The notes under the pieces were generated by a model. That model was not told the origin of the DNA. It saw only the letters and a program-made list of their open reading frames with translations, and searched no databases. The translations under genes and the position numbers were made by a program. Below, piece by piece: positions 42,440 to 53,885 of a DNA stretch of 64,000 nucleotides; the stretch's first letter is position 1; every line of letters begins with the position of its first letter. The DNA is from Cryptomeria japonica (lineage: Eukaryota > Streptophyta > Pinopsida > Cupressales > Cupressaceae): NCBI RefSeq assembly GCF_030272615.1, contig NC_081413.1, positions 144,186,476 through 144,250,475 on the forward strand, in the 5' to 3' direction.

Positions 42440-43080
42440 CATCAATGAGAATAGTATTTCTATCTCTTTGTATTTCTAATTGATATCATGGACATATTCC
42501 TTTTGCATTTCCTTTGCAAATTCTTGGCACATTTTGTTATTGCTGCCTCCAAAATGATGTCATCGACATATACCACAACAATCAATTGATTCTCACCATT
42601 AATATTGATGTATAGAGTTATCTACAATGCCTCTTGTGAATATTTTTTTTTGAAAATATTTGTCAAGTCTTGAATACTCGGCTCTCAGAGCTTACTTCAT
42701 CCCAAAAAGTGATTTCTTCAAATTGCACACAGAATTATCATTTTTTTATAATAGAAATGCTCCAGATTACTCAATATATACTTATTCCTCTAAATTGTCA
42801 TTAAGAACGTTTGACTTGGCATCCATTTGATAAACTTTGAAGTTCTTGAAATAAGAAAACACCAAAACATTATGATAGCTTCTAATCTTGCAATAGGAGC
42901 AAAGGTCTCTTCAAAATCAATACATTCAACTTGAGCATATCCTTTACAAACTAACCTTTCTTTTTTCCTTACCAGTTGACCATCTTCATTCAACTTGTTT
43001 CTAAAGACCCATTTGGTACCAATCACATTCTTATACTTTGACCTTGGAACAAGTTCCCATGTTCTATTATTTTCAATCTA
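42440..43080 (-). pseudogene. copia reverse transcriptase (element F)
   Basis: It opens with [20 protein letters not shown] and continues [22 protein letters not shown], the standard start of copia RT. After several stops it reaches the catalytic box YVDD (42559-42570). RNase H is missing. Confidence 0.85.
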
Positions 43081-43399
43081 ATTCAATGTTGCTTCCATAT
43101 CATCAATCCAATGCTTGTATTCTGTAGCTTATGTAAAGCCCTTGGGCTTTATTATAGATATAAAGGACAAATATGCAAGTTTTGATACATGTGCTAGTCT
43201 TCTTCTAATCTGTATCCCAATATTTTTATTGCCAAGAATTAGATTTTTTTAATGAAACCTTTGAACAAATCTTTATGGTCTCTTTGTATCTTTTCATCAT
43301 ATTCTTTATTTACTACCTTCTTCTTTTTCTTCCTTGTAGCTTGAGTCTTCTAGGCAATCATTTGTTTGTGTCATCCACTCTCTACAATGTTTTTCAACC

Positions 43400-44030
43400 T
43401 TTAGTTATAACATCTATAAGCCTTGCTTCTTGAAGAATAACCAAGGAATATGCCTTCATGAGATCTTGGGTCAAATTTTCCCAAATCCTCATCATCTCTT
43501 CCTATGTAGCACTTACTTATGAAAACTTTGAAGTATTTCACTCTTGCTAGTCTTCTCTTCCACGGTCCATAAGGTGTCTTGCTATTATTGGCATTGATTT
43601 TCCCTCTGTTTGGAGTGTAGACTACTCTATTAACTACTCTCTAAAATGTGTCTAGTAGCATAAATTATTCAACATTGTTCTAGCCATTTCTTACATGGTT
43701 AAGTTCTTTCTTTCCACAACTCCATTCTACTAGAGTGTTTCAAGGCTTAGCAATCTTTGGTGTATCATTAGCTAATTTTTACTAGTTTATCAAAGTTTAT
43801 ATAGCCCATTCTTCTTTGCCATAACCAACTCTAATCTATTTATCCCAAGTAGCATTTTGCTTCCTTGATTTCACGAAGGATGTATAGGTCATATATTGCT
43901 CTATTTGCATCGGCAACGACTTTTCATTATTGGTTTTCCCTATCTCACAATCTTGACTATGAAAAGTAAGAGTTTGTCTTTGATAACACATTTGACACAT
44001 ACTAATGAGATTATGTTTCAAACCTTCAAC
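43400..44030 (-). pseudogene. GAG-pre-integrase and integrase remnants (element F)
   Basis: MKHNLISMCQMCYQRQTLTF (44021 leftwards) is the GAG-pre-integrase start. Further left, short pieces of the integrase C-terminal half appear in shifting frames around 43400-43760. The catalytic core is largely gone. Confidence 0.6.
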
Positions 44031-44233
44031 ATATAAGATATTATTGTATTTGTCTTCTCATTGTCAATACTAAGAGTTCCTTTTTCTATCCTTGTCATAG
44101 TAGTGCCTCCACATTTTACCATACCTCCATTCACTTTCATCAAAGAGAGAAAGTTGCTCCTATCCTGTGTCATGTGAATTGAGAATTCATTGTCAATATA
44201 CCATTGGTGTCCTTCATTGTGGGCAACAAGCAT
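44018..44233 (-). pseudogene. copia protease (element F)
   Basis: QWYIDNEFSIHMTQDRSNF corresponds to the copia protease active-site stretch. The usual D-S-G triad has become D-N-E, so the catalytic motif is lost. IEKGTLSIDNEKTNTIISY follows, as expected. Confidence 0.75.
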
Positions 44234-44236
44234 AGG

Positions 44237-46236
44237 TTTTTATTTCTTTTGTTTCTCTTGTTTCTTTTTCCAAACTTTTGTACGTTCCCCCTTGCTTGCC
44301 ATAGGTATCCTTGTTTTGTCTAGGAGGTTCCACAAATTCAATTCTACAAAAATGTCATGTATGATCATAATTGTTGCACTTATAGCACATAATGTTGAAA
44401 TCCATTAAGGGAGAAAAAGAATTATAGTTTCTTTTTAAGAACCCAAGTCATTTCTTGTGCATATCCTATTATACATTGCTTTATGATGAAACTACGTGCA
44501 AAAAAAAGCAATATCCAAAGAAAGAGTTTTGGAACCTAGTTATGTGAGATTTCCTTGGAGGGAATAATTTTCTGAATTTGTCCTTGTCCTTATGAGAGTT
44601 GTTGGTTTTCTATGGGACATCACTTTCTTCCTTCTTGTTATCGTCACTACTGATGGAGTTCTTAAGTGCATCAAGATAGCCTTTAGGAGTTTCTTCATTT
44701 GTCTTCTTTGGTAATTTTGTAGCCTTAGAACTTGAATTTTCTTTGGTAGTATTTTGAGTTTCCTCAAAACCAAGACCAATCTTGATGAACGGTAAACTTT
44801 GGGCATTGATAATATCATCCAATATTTTGCTACTCTTTCTAAACATCATGTCTTTTAAACTAGGTAGTTGCTTTATCTAGTTCCTTTCTCAAGGAAATAA
44901 TTTCAAATCCTAAGTTGTCATAGTCTTCTTTCATCTTTAGTTAAATTCTCGCTTCTTTTACCCTTTTACCTCTCCAAGTTGAATCTTTAGGTTGATGGTA
45001 TTCTTTACTATGTCTTCAAGGCTTTGCGATATTTTTTCTCTCAAGTCACAATCCTCTTCATATTTTTTTAACTACAACATTTGCTTCAAATTCCTTTTCT
45101 TAGCTTCTTGATTTTGTTTAAGGCAAAAATGGGTTCTTCAAGATACACTTTTCCACCCATTTCAATAGTTTCTTCCTCTTTTGGACCCATCTTCTCTTTT
45201 CTTTTGTCTTCATTTTTTAAGACATTAATATTTGTGTCTATTGTCAGGAAGATATTTTCTTCTCTATCACTACCAAAAAGAACTCATTGCTTTCTTCAAA
45301 TGAGCTACCATCTTCTTTGAAATGGAAGTTTTTCATGTGTTTGCAAAATTTCTTTCCATAACTACATTGATTGTGACTCTTTTTGTATTGTTGATGCCTA
45401 CTTTCTTTTTTTATATTGTGATCTTCTTCATCATCACTACTTTCACTATTTACCTATGGATGCTTAGTTGCAAGAAGACCTATTTTACAACAATTAAAAC
45501 ATTTAAAGGGTAACTTATCTTTGTATTTTCCAAATCCTTTCTTGAGGTTTCTCACAAACTAGGCTTTCTTTGTATCAGAATCCTTGATGAAGCTATCACT
45601 TCATTCAAGCTCTTTATTCATCTTCTTTGAAGCTTTGAAGGTTGCTTCTCACATTGATGACTTCTCCTTTTCAATCCTCATTTCACATGCCATGAGGATC
45701 CTACACAATTCTAGATTTGATGTTTTCAACGATGAAATTTTTGACATCAAATTTAAGGGGAGAGGCCTTAACACCTTTTGCACAATCAATGAATCTTCAA
45801 TTTTTTTCCAAGCCCTCTGATAGTGTTGATGATTTCATCCAAGTGAAGAAGACAGGTTGCAATGTTTTCCTTGCCTTTGATCTTCAAGCTCTCAAATTGT
45901 TTTCTATGGGTTTGGAGCTTACCCTTCTTAACTTTGCCATCACCTTTATAGAAGTCCTTAAACTTATCCCAGATTTTACTTTGACAAACTACAATTCAAA
46001 TAGACTACACAAAATAGCATGCATGGCCTTTGCATTATTTCCACTTGCCTTCTTTCCATCAGGTTCCATTAGTGGAGTTGATGGAGCTACAATCATTTAC
46101 CATTAATTGCCAAATATCAAAGCCAAGAGCCATTAGTTATGTTTGCATCCTTATGTTCCAAAATACATAGTTTATTTCGTTGAACAATGGAGCTCTATTT
46201 GAATAAAATTCTTAATTCAAAATGCGTGATTTTCAT
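44237..46236 (-). pseudogene. copia gag (element F)
   Basis: The N-terminus reads LFNEINYVFWNIRMQT and LMALGFDIW (about 46190-46120), typical of copia gag. A zinc knuckle remnant KCFNCCKIG lies near 45505-45480. The C-terminal spacer SSKILDDIINAQ and IGLGFEETQN lies near 44840-44760. Many stops and shifts break the 2-kb region, and the plus-strand frames over it are shadows. Confidence 0.75.
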
Positions 46237-46290
46237 ATCTACCTTCTAGTGATTAGACTATTCTTGAAGGAACCTGCTCTGGTACCAATA

Positions 46291-47221
46291 AAAGTAGATT
46301 TTGGCTTGCGGTATTCAAGAGGTGTCTACAACATGGGTCAAACTTGTTCAAGATATAATCACAATGTTAATTTTTGTATACCAAGGATAACATATAACCT
46401 GATTATGATAAATACAGTTGCCTTGAATACGAACATAAGGTCCTAAGTGGGGGTATTCTAAATTCTTTGACTTACTTTGTCTCATACCATAGTGAACATA
46501 TGGGAAGATCTACATGTACATTACATTGGTTCTCTACACAACTTGTGGCATTCATTGTAGAAAAAATATAGGCATGTAAAGTAAAGAGGAGTTGTGCTTG
46601 AATACTATGAGAAGATGGTTCTAATATTATAAAGGATAAGAGGGTGTACTAGAGGTAGTCACCAATATGATTGTAATAAGACATTCAGTAAAGATCAATC
46701 AAAGCATTAAGGTAATGGAATAGTCTTCATGAAGCTCTACCAATCCATGCTTGGGAGTTTTTCAAGCTATATAAGACTTTGACAAGATGGTAGTTATGGG
46801 GACTATGAAATGTATGTGTCAATGAAGACAACAAATATCTCATTAAGGATAATCATAAGTTTGTGTTAGTTTAGAGATAGCATACAATAGAAAAGGTTGT
46901 GATGGTCTGTGAAACCTTAACCCAATGGTAAGAGCTCTTATAAAGTCATGTGCTAATGAGCAATGCTTGATGGATAGATTTTGTGTGTAGTTGATTGAAG
47001 GCGCATGGAGTACTATCAAGCATAGTACAATATGCAAACTTGTAAAAGATCCTTCCAATATGAAAAGAGTGGTTATCTTTGTGACAAACATTGATGCATT
47101 ATAGATATTTCGAAAAGTTCACATTTGAAGGGAACTTGTTGAGACAATTGTGTCAAAGTGAAACTTGTGTAATGACAATAATAGCACAATATTGTTATGA
47201 CGATCATTATGTAAGGGATGT
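46291..47221. other. unassigned stretch between element F and solo LTR G
   Basis: No coding frame, LTR end or RNA gene can be supported. By position it may hold the decayed 5' LTR of F, but I could not find its ends. Confidence 0.3.
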
Positions 47222-48626
47222 TGTAGGCATCTAAAAATGGTTAATGCTTGCAGTGCCATACTCTAAATGTTCATGTTACCTTCTTTTAAGGTTTTCACAC
47301 TTACTAACACTTTCATCTATGTCTCGCATTTGATCTTTATCATCTATTAGCATTGTTTCATTCTTCTGCATTCTTTTCTTATTCGATTCGATTCCATTTT
47401 CTTGAATTTGGGTTAGGTCTTGTCAATATCAATGTTGATTCTCAATCCCTAGTAGTGATCAACTTGTCATATCAATTGGGCATCATTTTTAACCCTAATC
47501 GGTGCCAATTAGGGTTTGTCCTAAGTCTTTGTCATTTTGCAATATCAATCATTCCTTGATCTATTGTCAGTCAATTTGGATCAATTTGCATCACTTCCAA
47601 TCTTCAATTATCAGTCTTTTGTCAATTTTGATCAATTTGTCATTGGTCGTTGTCAATCTTTGTCAAGTCAACCTTTTGTCAATCTTTATCGATTTGTCAT
47701 CGATCTCAATCAGTCATTAATCCTTGTCAATCTTGATCAATTTGTCGTCGATCCCTTATCAATTATCAGTTATCAAATCAAGTCTCTTTGTCATTCTTGA
47801 TTGATTTGTCATCGATCTTTATCGATCGATATCGGATTCTTGTCAATTGTTTCTTTGATCACAATCGTCATCATTTGTTAATTGTGTCATGACATAATTA
47901 TGACCTAATTCATCTCTTTTCTATCTCCTAGGGTTTTGTGATTCTTCAATCATTTAATCCTTCTAAAATTCTTTTAGGTTAAATGATACATCATTTACAC
48001 TAGGTCATGTGTCACAGTTAAATTTTATATTTAATTGGCTAATTATTCTCTTTTGTGAGCCAACTAATAAATGAAAAATTATTAATTAATGTCACCTAAT
48101 TTTCTCCACCTTTTTCTCCACTATTTTGGCTCCTTTTGTGCTTAATTTGTCATAATCAATTAGCACTTTTTCCTCTCCAATTTTTCATAATTGAGAAGCT
48201 CAAATTTCTCTCAATTTCTCATACCTTGTCATGGTGATTTGTCATGAAATTCGTCATAATCATGTCATTCAATCATGCCAATTTTGAATTAATTGTCTCC
48301 TTCAGTTTCTCACATCATTTTGGAGAATTTTCTCTATAAATTGAGCTCTTTTCTCAATTGTCTGGATCCCGATTTTTGAGTGTAACTATATGTTGTCAAT
48401 TTAACTTTGAATCTTCTCACCTTTGCTTTCAATGCACTTGCAAATAGGATCGAGAGCCACACACTATTTGATTAGAGAAGTAAGAAAGGCAATGGAGGGG
48501 ATCATTTCGAGCGTATGAAGGATAGTCTATGTTTGCTTTCTTTGTTTTCCTTGTTTATGCTTAGTTTTGTACCTTCATTGATGTGGGAATATGAATCCTA
48601 TGCTATGCCTAACTTTTCCTCCAATA
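47222..48626 (+). repeat. solo LTR G (gypsy-type, 1405 bp)
   Basis: It starts TGTAGGCATCTAAAAATGG and ends TTTTCCTCCAATA, flanked by GATGT (47217-47221) and GATAT (48627-48631), one mismatch. It is the same family as H. The middle is a dense field of TTGTCAATC/TTTGTCAT/GATCAATTTG words (about 47560-47830). The open frames there come from this low-complexity repeat. Confidence 0.75.
47560..47830 (+). repeat. degenerate TTGTCAATCTTGATCAATTTGTC-like short repeats in LTR G
   Basis: About ten imperfect repeats of 20-30 bp built from TTGTCAATC, GATCAATTTGTC and CATCGATC. A weaker version is present in solo LTR H at about 8870-9030. Confidence 0.7.
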
Positions 48627-48656
48627 GATATAATATGGTTTTTTTTTAAGATATAA

Positions 48657-49150
48657 CAATTTAGTTTTGTTCACCTCATGTCGCTTCTGACTTGTAGCTT
48701 TGCTCTTCACCTACTAGTTCTGCTCTTGATGCCACTCCTCTGCAGCAACTTGTTAATGTTCAACCCCTTGATGCTCTGCAACAACGGGTTGCTTTCCCAG
48801 AGCAGCATAATTTTGGCTCTATTGATGGCTTCCAAGCAAGATCCTTACCGCTTGATCATTCTATTGATGGTCCCAATGATAGTATTGCCTGTACGGTTGT
48901 TTGTTGCAAACGGAAGGAAAAGTTCTCCCCACCCCCCCCAAACCCCTCCTTGTCAAGGCTCGAGTGTCCATTCTCCCCTTGAGTTGGGTTTTGGATTGTT
49001 GAAGGTTTGACTGGTTTCTGTGTTTGTTTGTTTGGGGCTTTCTCCGATGATGTTTTTTACTGCTTGCGGGTTTTTTTTTATAGTCTATGACTATGTTAAA
49101 GGGTCAGCGCCCTAGTCAACACTTTTTTAATCAAAAGCAATTTAGTTTTG
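48657..49150 (+). mobile_element. truncated non-LTR (LINE-like) insertion with 13-bp duplication
   Basis: CAATTTAGTTTTG occurs at 48657-48669 and again at 49138-49150, flanking a 468-bp insert that ends ...TTTTTTAATCAAAA. A long duplication with an A-rich 3' end and no terminal repeats is the signature of target-primed insertion of a 5'-truncated LINE. The frame at 48678-49010 gives no recognised domain. Confidence 0.65.
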
Positions 49151-49439
49151 CTTTTATGTTTTTGAAAGACGTCACTCCCACCGTATACTAAAACCCCTCT
49201 ACATTCAAAGTCGCTCATTGATAATCTATTATGTGGCTATGATTCACCACTCACCATTGGTTTGTCGCTCGCCCTTGGGTTGCCACTCAACATTGGTTCA
49301 CTACTTGCCTCTAGTTCATTGCTCAATGTTGGGTCGTTGCTCATTACTCCTTGTCGGCAAATGTTGGTCCCTCCTTTGTTGACTTCGTAGGTTCAATTGT
49401 GCCCTATTCTCTCTGTGTGAAATCTCACTCACTATCATG

Positions 49440-50425
49440 TACACTTGCTCCTTTGGTTGTAGTTTGTGATTTGAGGTGGATTTTGGGAAATTTCTTGCTT
49501 TGAAAACATTAGCAATGCTATTGGGCAGTTTTTGAACTTGGATTCTACTTCATTAAATGTTGGCCGCCCAACCTATGCTTGTATATTAGTGGACTCATAC
49601 ATTTCCAAATCTATTCATAGCGAGGTCATTTTGATGATGGGATGCAAGAAATGGGTTCAACCACTTGACTATTAGAACCTTCCTTTTCGATGTCAACAAT
49701 GCTTTGTCACTAGTCAGTTGGCATCTATGTGTCTTCATCCTTGTCACAAAAGTGTGAAGCCTTCTACTTGGTGACATAAAGCCCTTCCTAGCCATTTGAT
49801 TGTCCACCCTATTGAATCAACATCATTGTAGATTGAGGAATCTTCTTCTCTCTCATCAAATGTTATTGTTGATCCTTTGGTGTCTTCCACTCGAGTTGAT
49901 ACAACCTCTATTCGATCTTCTTTTGTTATTATGACCTTGCCTAAGGACTTTGGGAGGCTTTGTGATGCTAAGTTGATGGAGCTTTCTTCTCCATTGATTT
50001 TTGCTTTGTCAACTTCACATGTGGCTCCCTTGGAGGTGGTGTTGGGGAGGACAACATCATCCCTTCCCCCCAATTTGTTGCTATAGATGAAGATGTTTCT
50101 TTGACAACCATCCAAAGAAGGAAGGGAGGTCTTCTTAAATTAGGTTCATACTCCCATCTCAAAGTTAAGGGCAAGGATTAATGGGAAAAAGTCAAGCATT
50201 ATTTAGCTGCTTCTTGTAGTTCCTGTGGTTTGACTTGAGATCAAGTGGTTATATTTTGCTACAAAATGATTGTAGTTTCCTTGTGAATAAGTAATTGGTT
50301 GTTGATTTGTTACAAATGTGTGGTTGTTGGTTTGTTACAGATGTGTGGTCTATTGTTGGTCATTTTGTTAAGGGTTTTGAAGTCCCTTTGAAACCTATTT
50401 TGCCTTTAATAAAAAAAAACAAAGA
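49440..50425 (+). pseudogene. LINE ORF1-like remnant with zinc-knuckle domain
   Basis: The plus strand reads, with stops and shifts, GRPTYACILVD...SEVILMMGCKKWVQPLDY, NLPFRCQQCFVTSQLASMC. This matches the plant LINE ORF1 arrangement of a DUF4283-type fold followed by a CCHC knuckle (here H has become Q). The upstream stretch is comparable to the fold's FGKFLALKTLAMLLGSFWT. A Ser/Thr-rich tail follows (about 49840-50080). An A-rich tract (50411-50419) may be its tail. The minus-strand frames here are shadows. Confidence 0.6.
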
Positions 50426-50440
50426 AGAGGCCTAAAAAAC

Positions 50441-51548
50441 TGTTGGCTTAATATATTCATCACTTGTTGTCATTGATGAAATAGTCTCACACACACATAT
50501 GATTACATTGACTACCGGTGTAACTTCATTGGTTTACATTGACAACCGGTATTTTTTTAGGTTCACCTCTAACCGGTACTCTGTATCAACGGGTATGTGC
50601 ATAAGAGATAACCTATGGTTACATTAAGTCGGCATCAAAATAAAGATGAAGATGAATATGGAGATCAAGCAAGAGATTCTAGGACAACGATTCACATGTT
50701 TTGTTCCAACCGGTATTGACTGTTCTAACCGGTATCTGTTTTTGTGATGAGTTACCAGCACCGTTTTCTTGGCAATTATTTTTGTGATGAGTTATGTTTA
50801 CTTGTCTAAATACACTGCACCTAGGAAATTGTGTCTTGATTTCCTATGGCCGACATAAAATTTGTATGTCTATTTAAAGACATCTTAGTGAATCATTTGA
50901 AACTGATAATTGATATAGAAGAGGAGATTATGTGAATACTGATATGCATAAAGAGTGAAAGCTTTTGTTGAAGAGCGATAAGTGTTAAGATGAAGAGCAA
51001 TGTTGAATGTACTTTGAATGATCTGATCAAGCAAGTATTGTGCTACTCAAAACAGATCAAACCATTCTTGTTGTTTTCTAATCATTACAACAAAATCAAA
51101 TCCCCTAACCGGGTAAACTCTAACAAGCTTCATTGTACAAATCCTCTAACAAGGTGATCCATTAGTTTGGATTCTCAAATCCTCTAGCGAGGTTACTCCT
51201 AACAAGGTAGTACTCTTAACAGGGTATAAGCTTCTAATCAAGTTTGGGATCTCTAACAAGATTCACTCCTAGCAGAGCACTTTGTAAGACCTTAACCACT
51301 CAGTTATCTATTACTACAAATAGTTAACTTGTGAATTCCATCTCACCGTGGTTTTTACCTATTTGGAGTTTCCACGTATAAACACTTGTGTTATGGTGGA
51401 TGTTCTACTTTATGTGGATGTTGTTATTTCATTTTGGATAGCATGCATTTTGTTTAAATGCTTGGTTAAGTTCATCTACCGGTTAGCGTTTGAAGTTGTG
51501 ATTGTTTTGGTTAGTGTTTGAAGTTGTGATTTAGGAGTTACTCTAACA
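50441..51548 (+). repeat. copia-type LTR R (right end uncertain)
   Basis: It starts TGTTGGCTTAATATATTC and carries the family features: five ACCGGT motifs, a CTAACAAGGT/TAACAGGGT repeat block (51105-51300), and the CACCGTGGTTTTTACCTATTTGG box near 51345. The usual C run and ATTCA end are missing, and a local repeat of GTTTGAAGTTGTGATT (about 51488-51535) stands near the end. No matching duplication was found, so it may be truncated. Confidence 0.65.
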
Positions 51549-52566
51549 TCATTTGGTGCATTACCACACCTTCATTTTCAATTATCTTCTCTCCCCTTTT
51601 CATTAGTGAATGTTTTGAGTAAGATAGTATTAGACTAAACATCTAAAAGCATGTTTCAAATAGAGAACCAACTCTTCATCTTTAGGTTTGGAATCAAATT
51701 GGAAGGCCCCACACCTTGAAGTCATCCAAATGCTATCTCTGAACTGTTGAACTAGGTTCAACAAGGGTGCAGGTTCATGTGATAACACTTACCATAACCA
51801 TAACCTAGGATTAGATTTGAAGCATAATAGCATTGTGTTAAAGGTAAGCTTGACAAATACTATTCTGTATTTAATCTACAGTTAATTAATTGGTGCTATT
51901 TGCTGAAGAATTATTCACATAAAAAAAAACCATTGGTTAAAAAAGGTCTCCAGATAATAATTTAGCTTGATTGATATTGACAAATATATTCAACTTTTAC
52001 ATAAATTAGATTAGTGTTCTTGTTATTAATATCATAAATGAGAAATCTCAAATTTTTAACATGTAATCTCTTAATAGTTTTGTGAAGACGTCGCATAGAG
52101 ATTTATCTTATATTAAATACACTAAGTTAAAGAAGTATAAATGGTATATTATATGCCAAATCCCTCTTTTTTACACAATATCACATCTTCACCATAACTA
52201 GGAAAGTAAACAAACATTACAAGACTGTAATAGCATATAAATCACTCCTTGCCAAGTTTGTCTTATATCTTATACTTGGGTAGAGTAGCAGTTTTAACAC
52301 CAATCAATTTGAAATTTCTAAAAAAACACAGCTCTACCTTTTCAAATCAAAACGCTATGATATATTGCTAATTAATATGCAGAAAAAGAGATGCTCAAGC
52401 CCAATAGTTAAAAAAACCCGCTAAAAATACAATATTCAAAATTTAGCACATGTTTCCATCCATGACGGACAAAAACAAAAAAAAAAAAAAAAACATTTTA
52501 ACATATCAAATGAGCAGCTACGACTGTGCCCTCAAAAATAAACTTTCCAGCCTGCATTTTCTGTCA
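51549..52566. other. A/T-rich intergenic or intronic stretch
   Basis: No coding frame, LTR end or RNA gene seen. There is an A run at 52478-52492 only. It lies downstream of the exon-like segments on the minus strand and could include their 3' untranslated region. Confidence 0.4.
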
Positions 52567-52637
52567 CTAATCTTCATCCATTGGAACTTCTGGAACATCC
52601 CATCTATCTTCTTCGATTGTTTTATTGATAACAGAAA
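52567..52637 (-). CDS. exon-like segment: possible last coding exon of a host gene
   Basis: On the minus strand a splice acceptor (CTATCTGCAG) is followed by a clean 71-bp frame, SVINKTIEEDRWDVPEVPMDED, and a stop. The acidic C-terminus is unlike the surrounding decayed repeats, and nothing in it is broken. I do not recognise the protein. It may join the exon-like segments at 55.9-56.2 kb, since long introns with retroelements are usual in large plant genomes, but phase and linkage cannot be proven here. Confidence 0.35.
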
Positions 52638-53380
52638 CTGCAGATAGTAATGTTAGTCAAGGAACACTAAAAATAATTTTTAAAAATCAAAGAAAATAAA
52701 AGTGCACTAAATAAGGTCAAACACAAAATGCACAAAAATTATACATTTTATCAACATAAATTATATGTTAGCAACAATCCACCCCACGAAGTACAGCAAA
52801 ATGAATTTGAATGCCAGGAGGACTACCTACAATACAACCATCTAAGAAACAGTTGAACGCAACACTGGCAATGACAAATCATGGCATGAGTTCAGGGAGT
52901 TACCATAGTGACTAGTATAGTAATTCAATTAAATGTAAGAGACGTGATGCAAGCATTAAGCTCTGAAGCTTCACCAGTTCAAAATATAAACAAATACATA
53001 AAAATTGACTGGAAACAGACTCGTCAAAGATATTAGGCTTGTAACGTAGTAATAGCGTCTCCTCGTTGGGGAATGATCCATTAATATTACTTATCAATGA
53101 AGAGCTGCAGCACAAGAGCACATGAGTCTACGATCGACTCATAGTAATTGAACAACATATACACCAAAGGAATTTATATTCAGATCAGGCATAATACGAC
53201 AGACTGATATTATATCAGATCTGCCTTCATCAGCACTTTCCTCCTCACAATCAATTGTGGTATATATATACATGTTGCTTATGCATAATGGATAATGCTT
53301 TTGTGTATGATTATATGATAGAATATAAGATATGCCTAATTGTTTGAAACCCACCTTGTAGGAAGGGCTCTGGGTGTAAG
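52638..53380. other. probable intron or intergenic sequence
   Basis: A/T-rich without repeats I recognise. One minus-strand frame (53139-53423) holds an acidic stretch CEEESADEGRSDI near 53240 that could be a short exon, but no good donor follows it. Confidence 0.3.
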
Positions 53381-53389
53381 AGGTGGGTG

Positions 53390-53885
53390 ACAACAGGGCT
53401 ACGTATGTAGGCCATCCTATCATTGACCATAGTGGCTCCTAGGACAAGAGGGCACTTTCATAGAAGAGCTAAGGAACCCCCTTACGACCTCCGCCCAACT
53501 TCGCAAGATAGGCACTTGTCTTTATGAAGATGAGACATTGATGGGGAAAGCCAGTACAAGCCGCTAAGCAAGCGAAGAGCGCTCTGGCAGACATCCACTC
53601 TTGGGCTTAGTGTAGAAATGGCTTCGGACGGACCTATCATGTCTCTTCCTCAAAAACCTAATATGCACATATAATAATATTATGGATAGTAGTTGAATGC
53701 AATGTGATCTTGTCTAACCCTTGTAATTAAATATACAAATATTTTATATGTTTCTTATGTTATGATTGCAAGATTCAAATTCAGAATCACATTATTTAAA
53801 GAGATATTTTACTTGGTAAGATGTAACCCTAACCCTAATTTGTTGTAATTACAATTCTAGGGCAAATTAGGAAGGGGACATTACA
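53390..53885 (-). repeat. fragment of an LTR of the C family (minus strand)
   Basis: On the minus strand it starts TGTAATGTCCCCTTCC, the same start as the LTRs of C and O, and contains GGGTTAGGGTTAC. The left end and the target duplication were not found, so it is probably truncated or very diverged. Confidence 0.5.

Larger units (their letters stand above)
42347..46290 (-). mobile_element. Ty1/copia element F, degenerate, minus strand
   Basis: Order on the minus strand: primer-binding site (46275-46287, TGGTACCAGAGCA), gag, protease, GAG-pre-integrase, integrase remnants and RT up to just past YVDD. The RT ends near 42440, close to where LTR D starts, so D may have inserted into F. The 5' LTR is not recognisable and the 3' LTR is absent. 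Confidence 0.75.

Noticed and set aside
46915-46985. AATGGTAAGAGCTC near 46930 resembles a tRNA D arm
   Set aside because: No B box (GGTTCGANNCC) or paired acceptor stem follows; probably chance.
47353-47800. Overlapping frames rich in Ser, Leu and Ile in solo LTR G
   Set aside because: They reflect the TTGTCAATC/GATCAATTTG short repeats of the LTR, not a protein.
49595-50174. Minus-strand frames opposite the LINE ORF1 remnant
   Set aside because: The plus strand has the recognisable CCHC and preceding fold motifs; the minus frames show none.
53139-53423. Minus-strand frame with CEEESADEGRSDI as an exon of the gene ending at 52567
   Set aside because: The acidic stretch is suggestive, but no acceptable donor site follows and the frame runs into A/T-rich sequence; kept only as a remark.
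53822-53840. AACCCTAACCCTAA as a possible interstitial telomere repeat
   Set aside because: Only two units, and it lies inside an LTR fragment; similar short runs occur by chance (for example near 4370).
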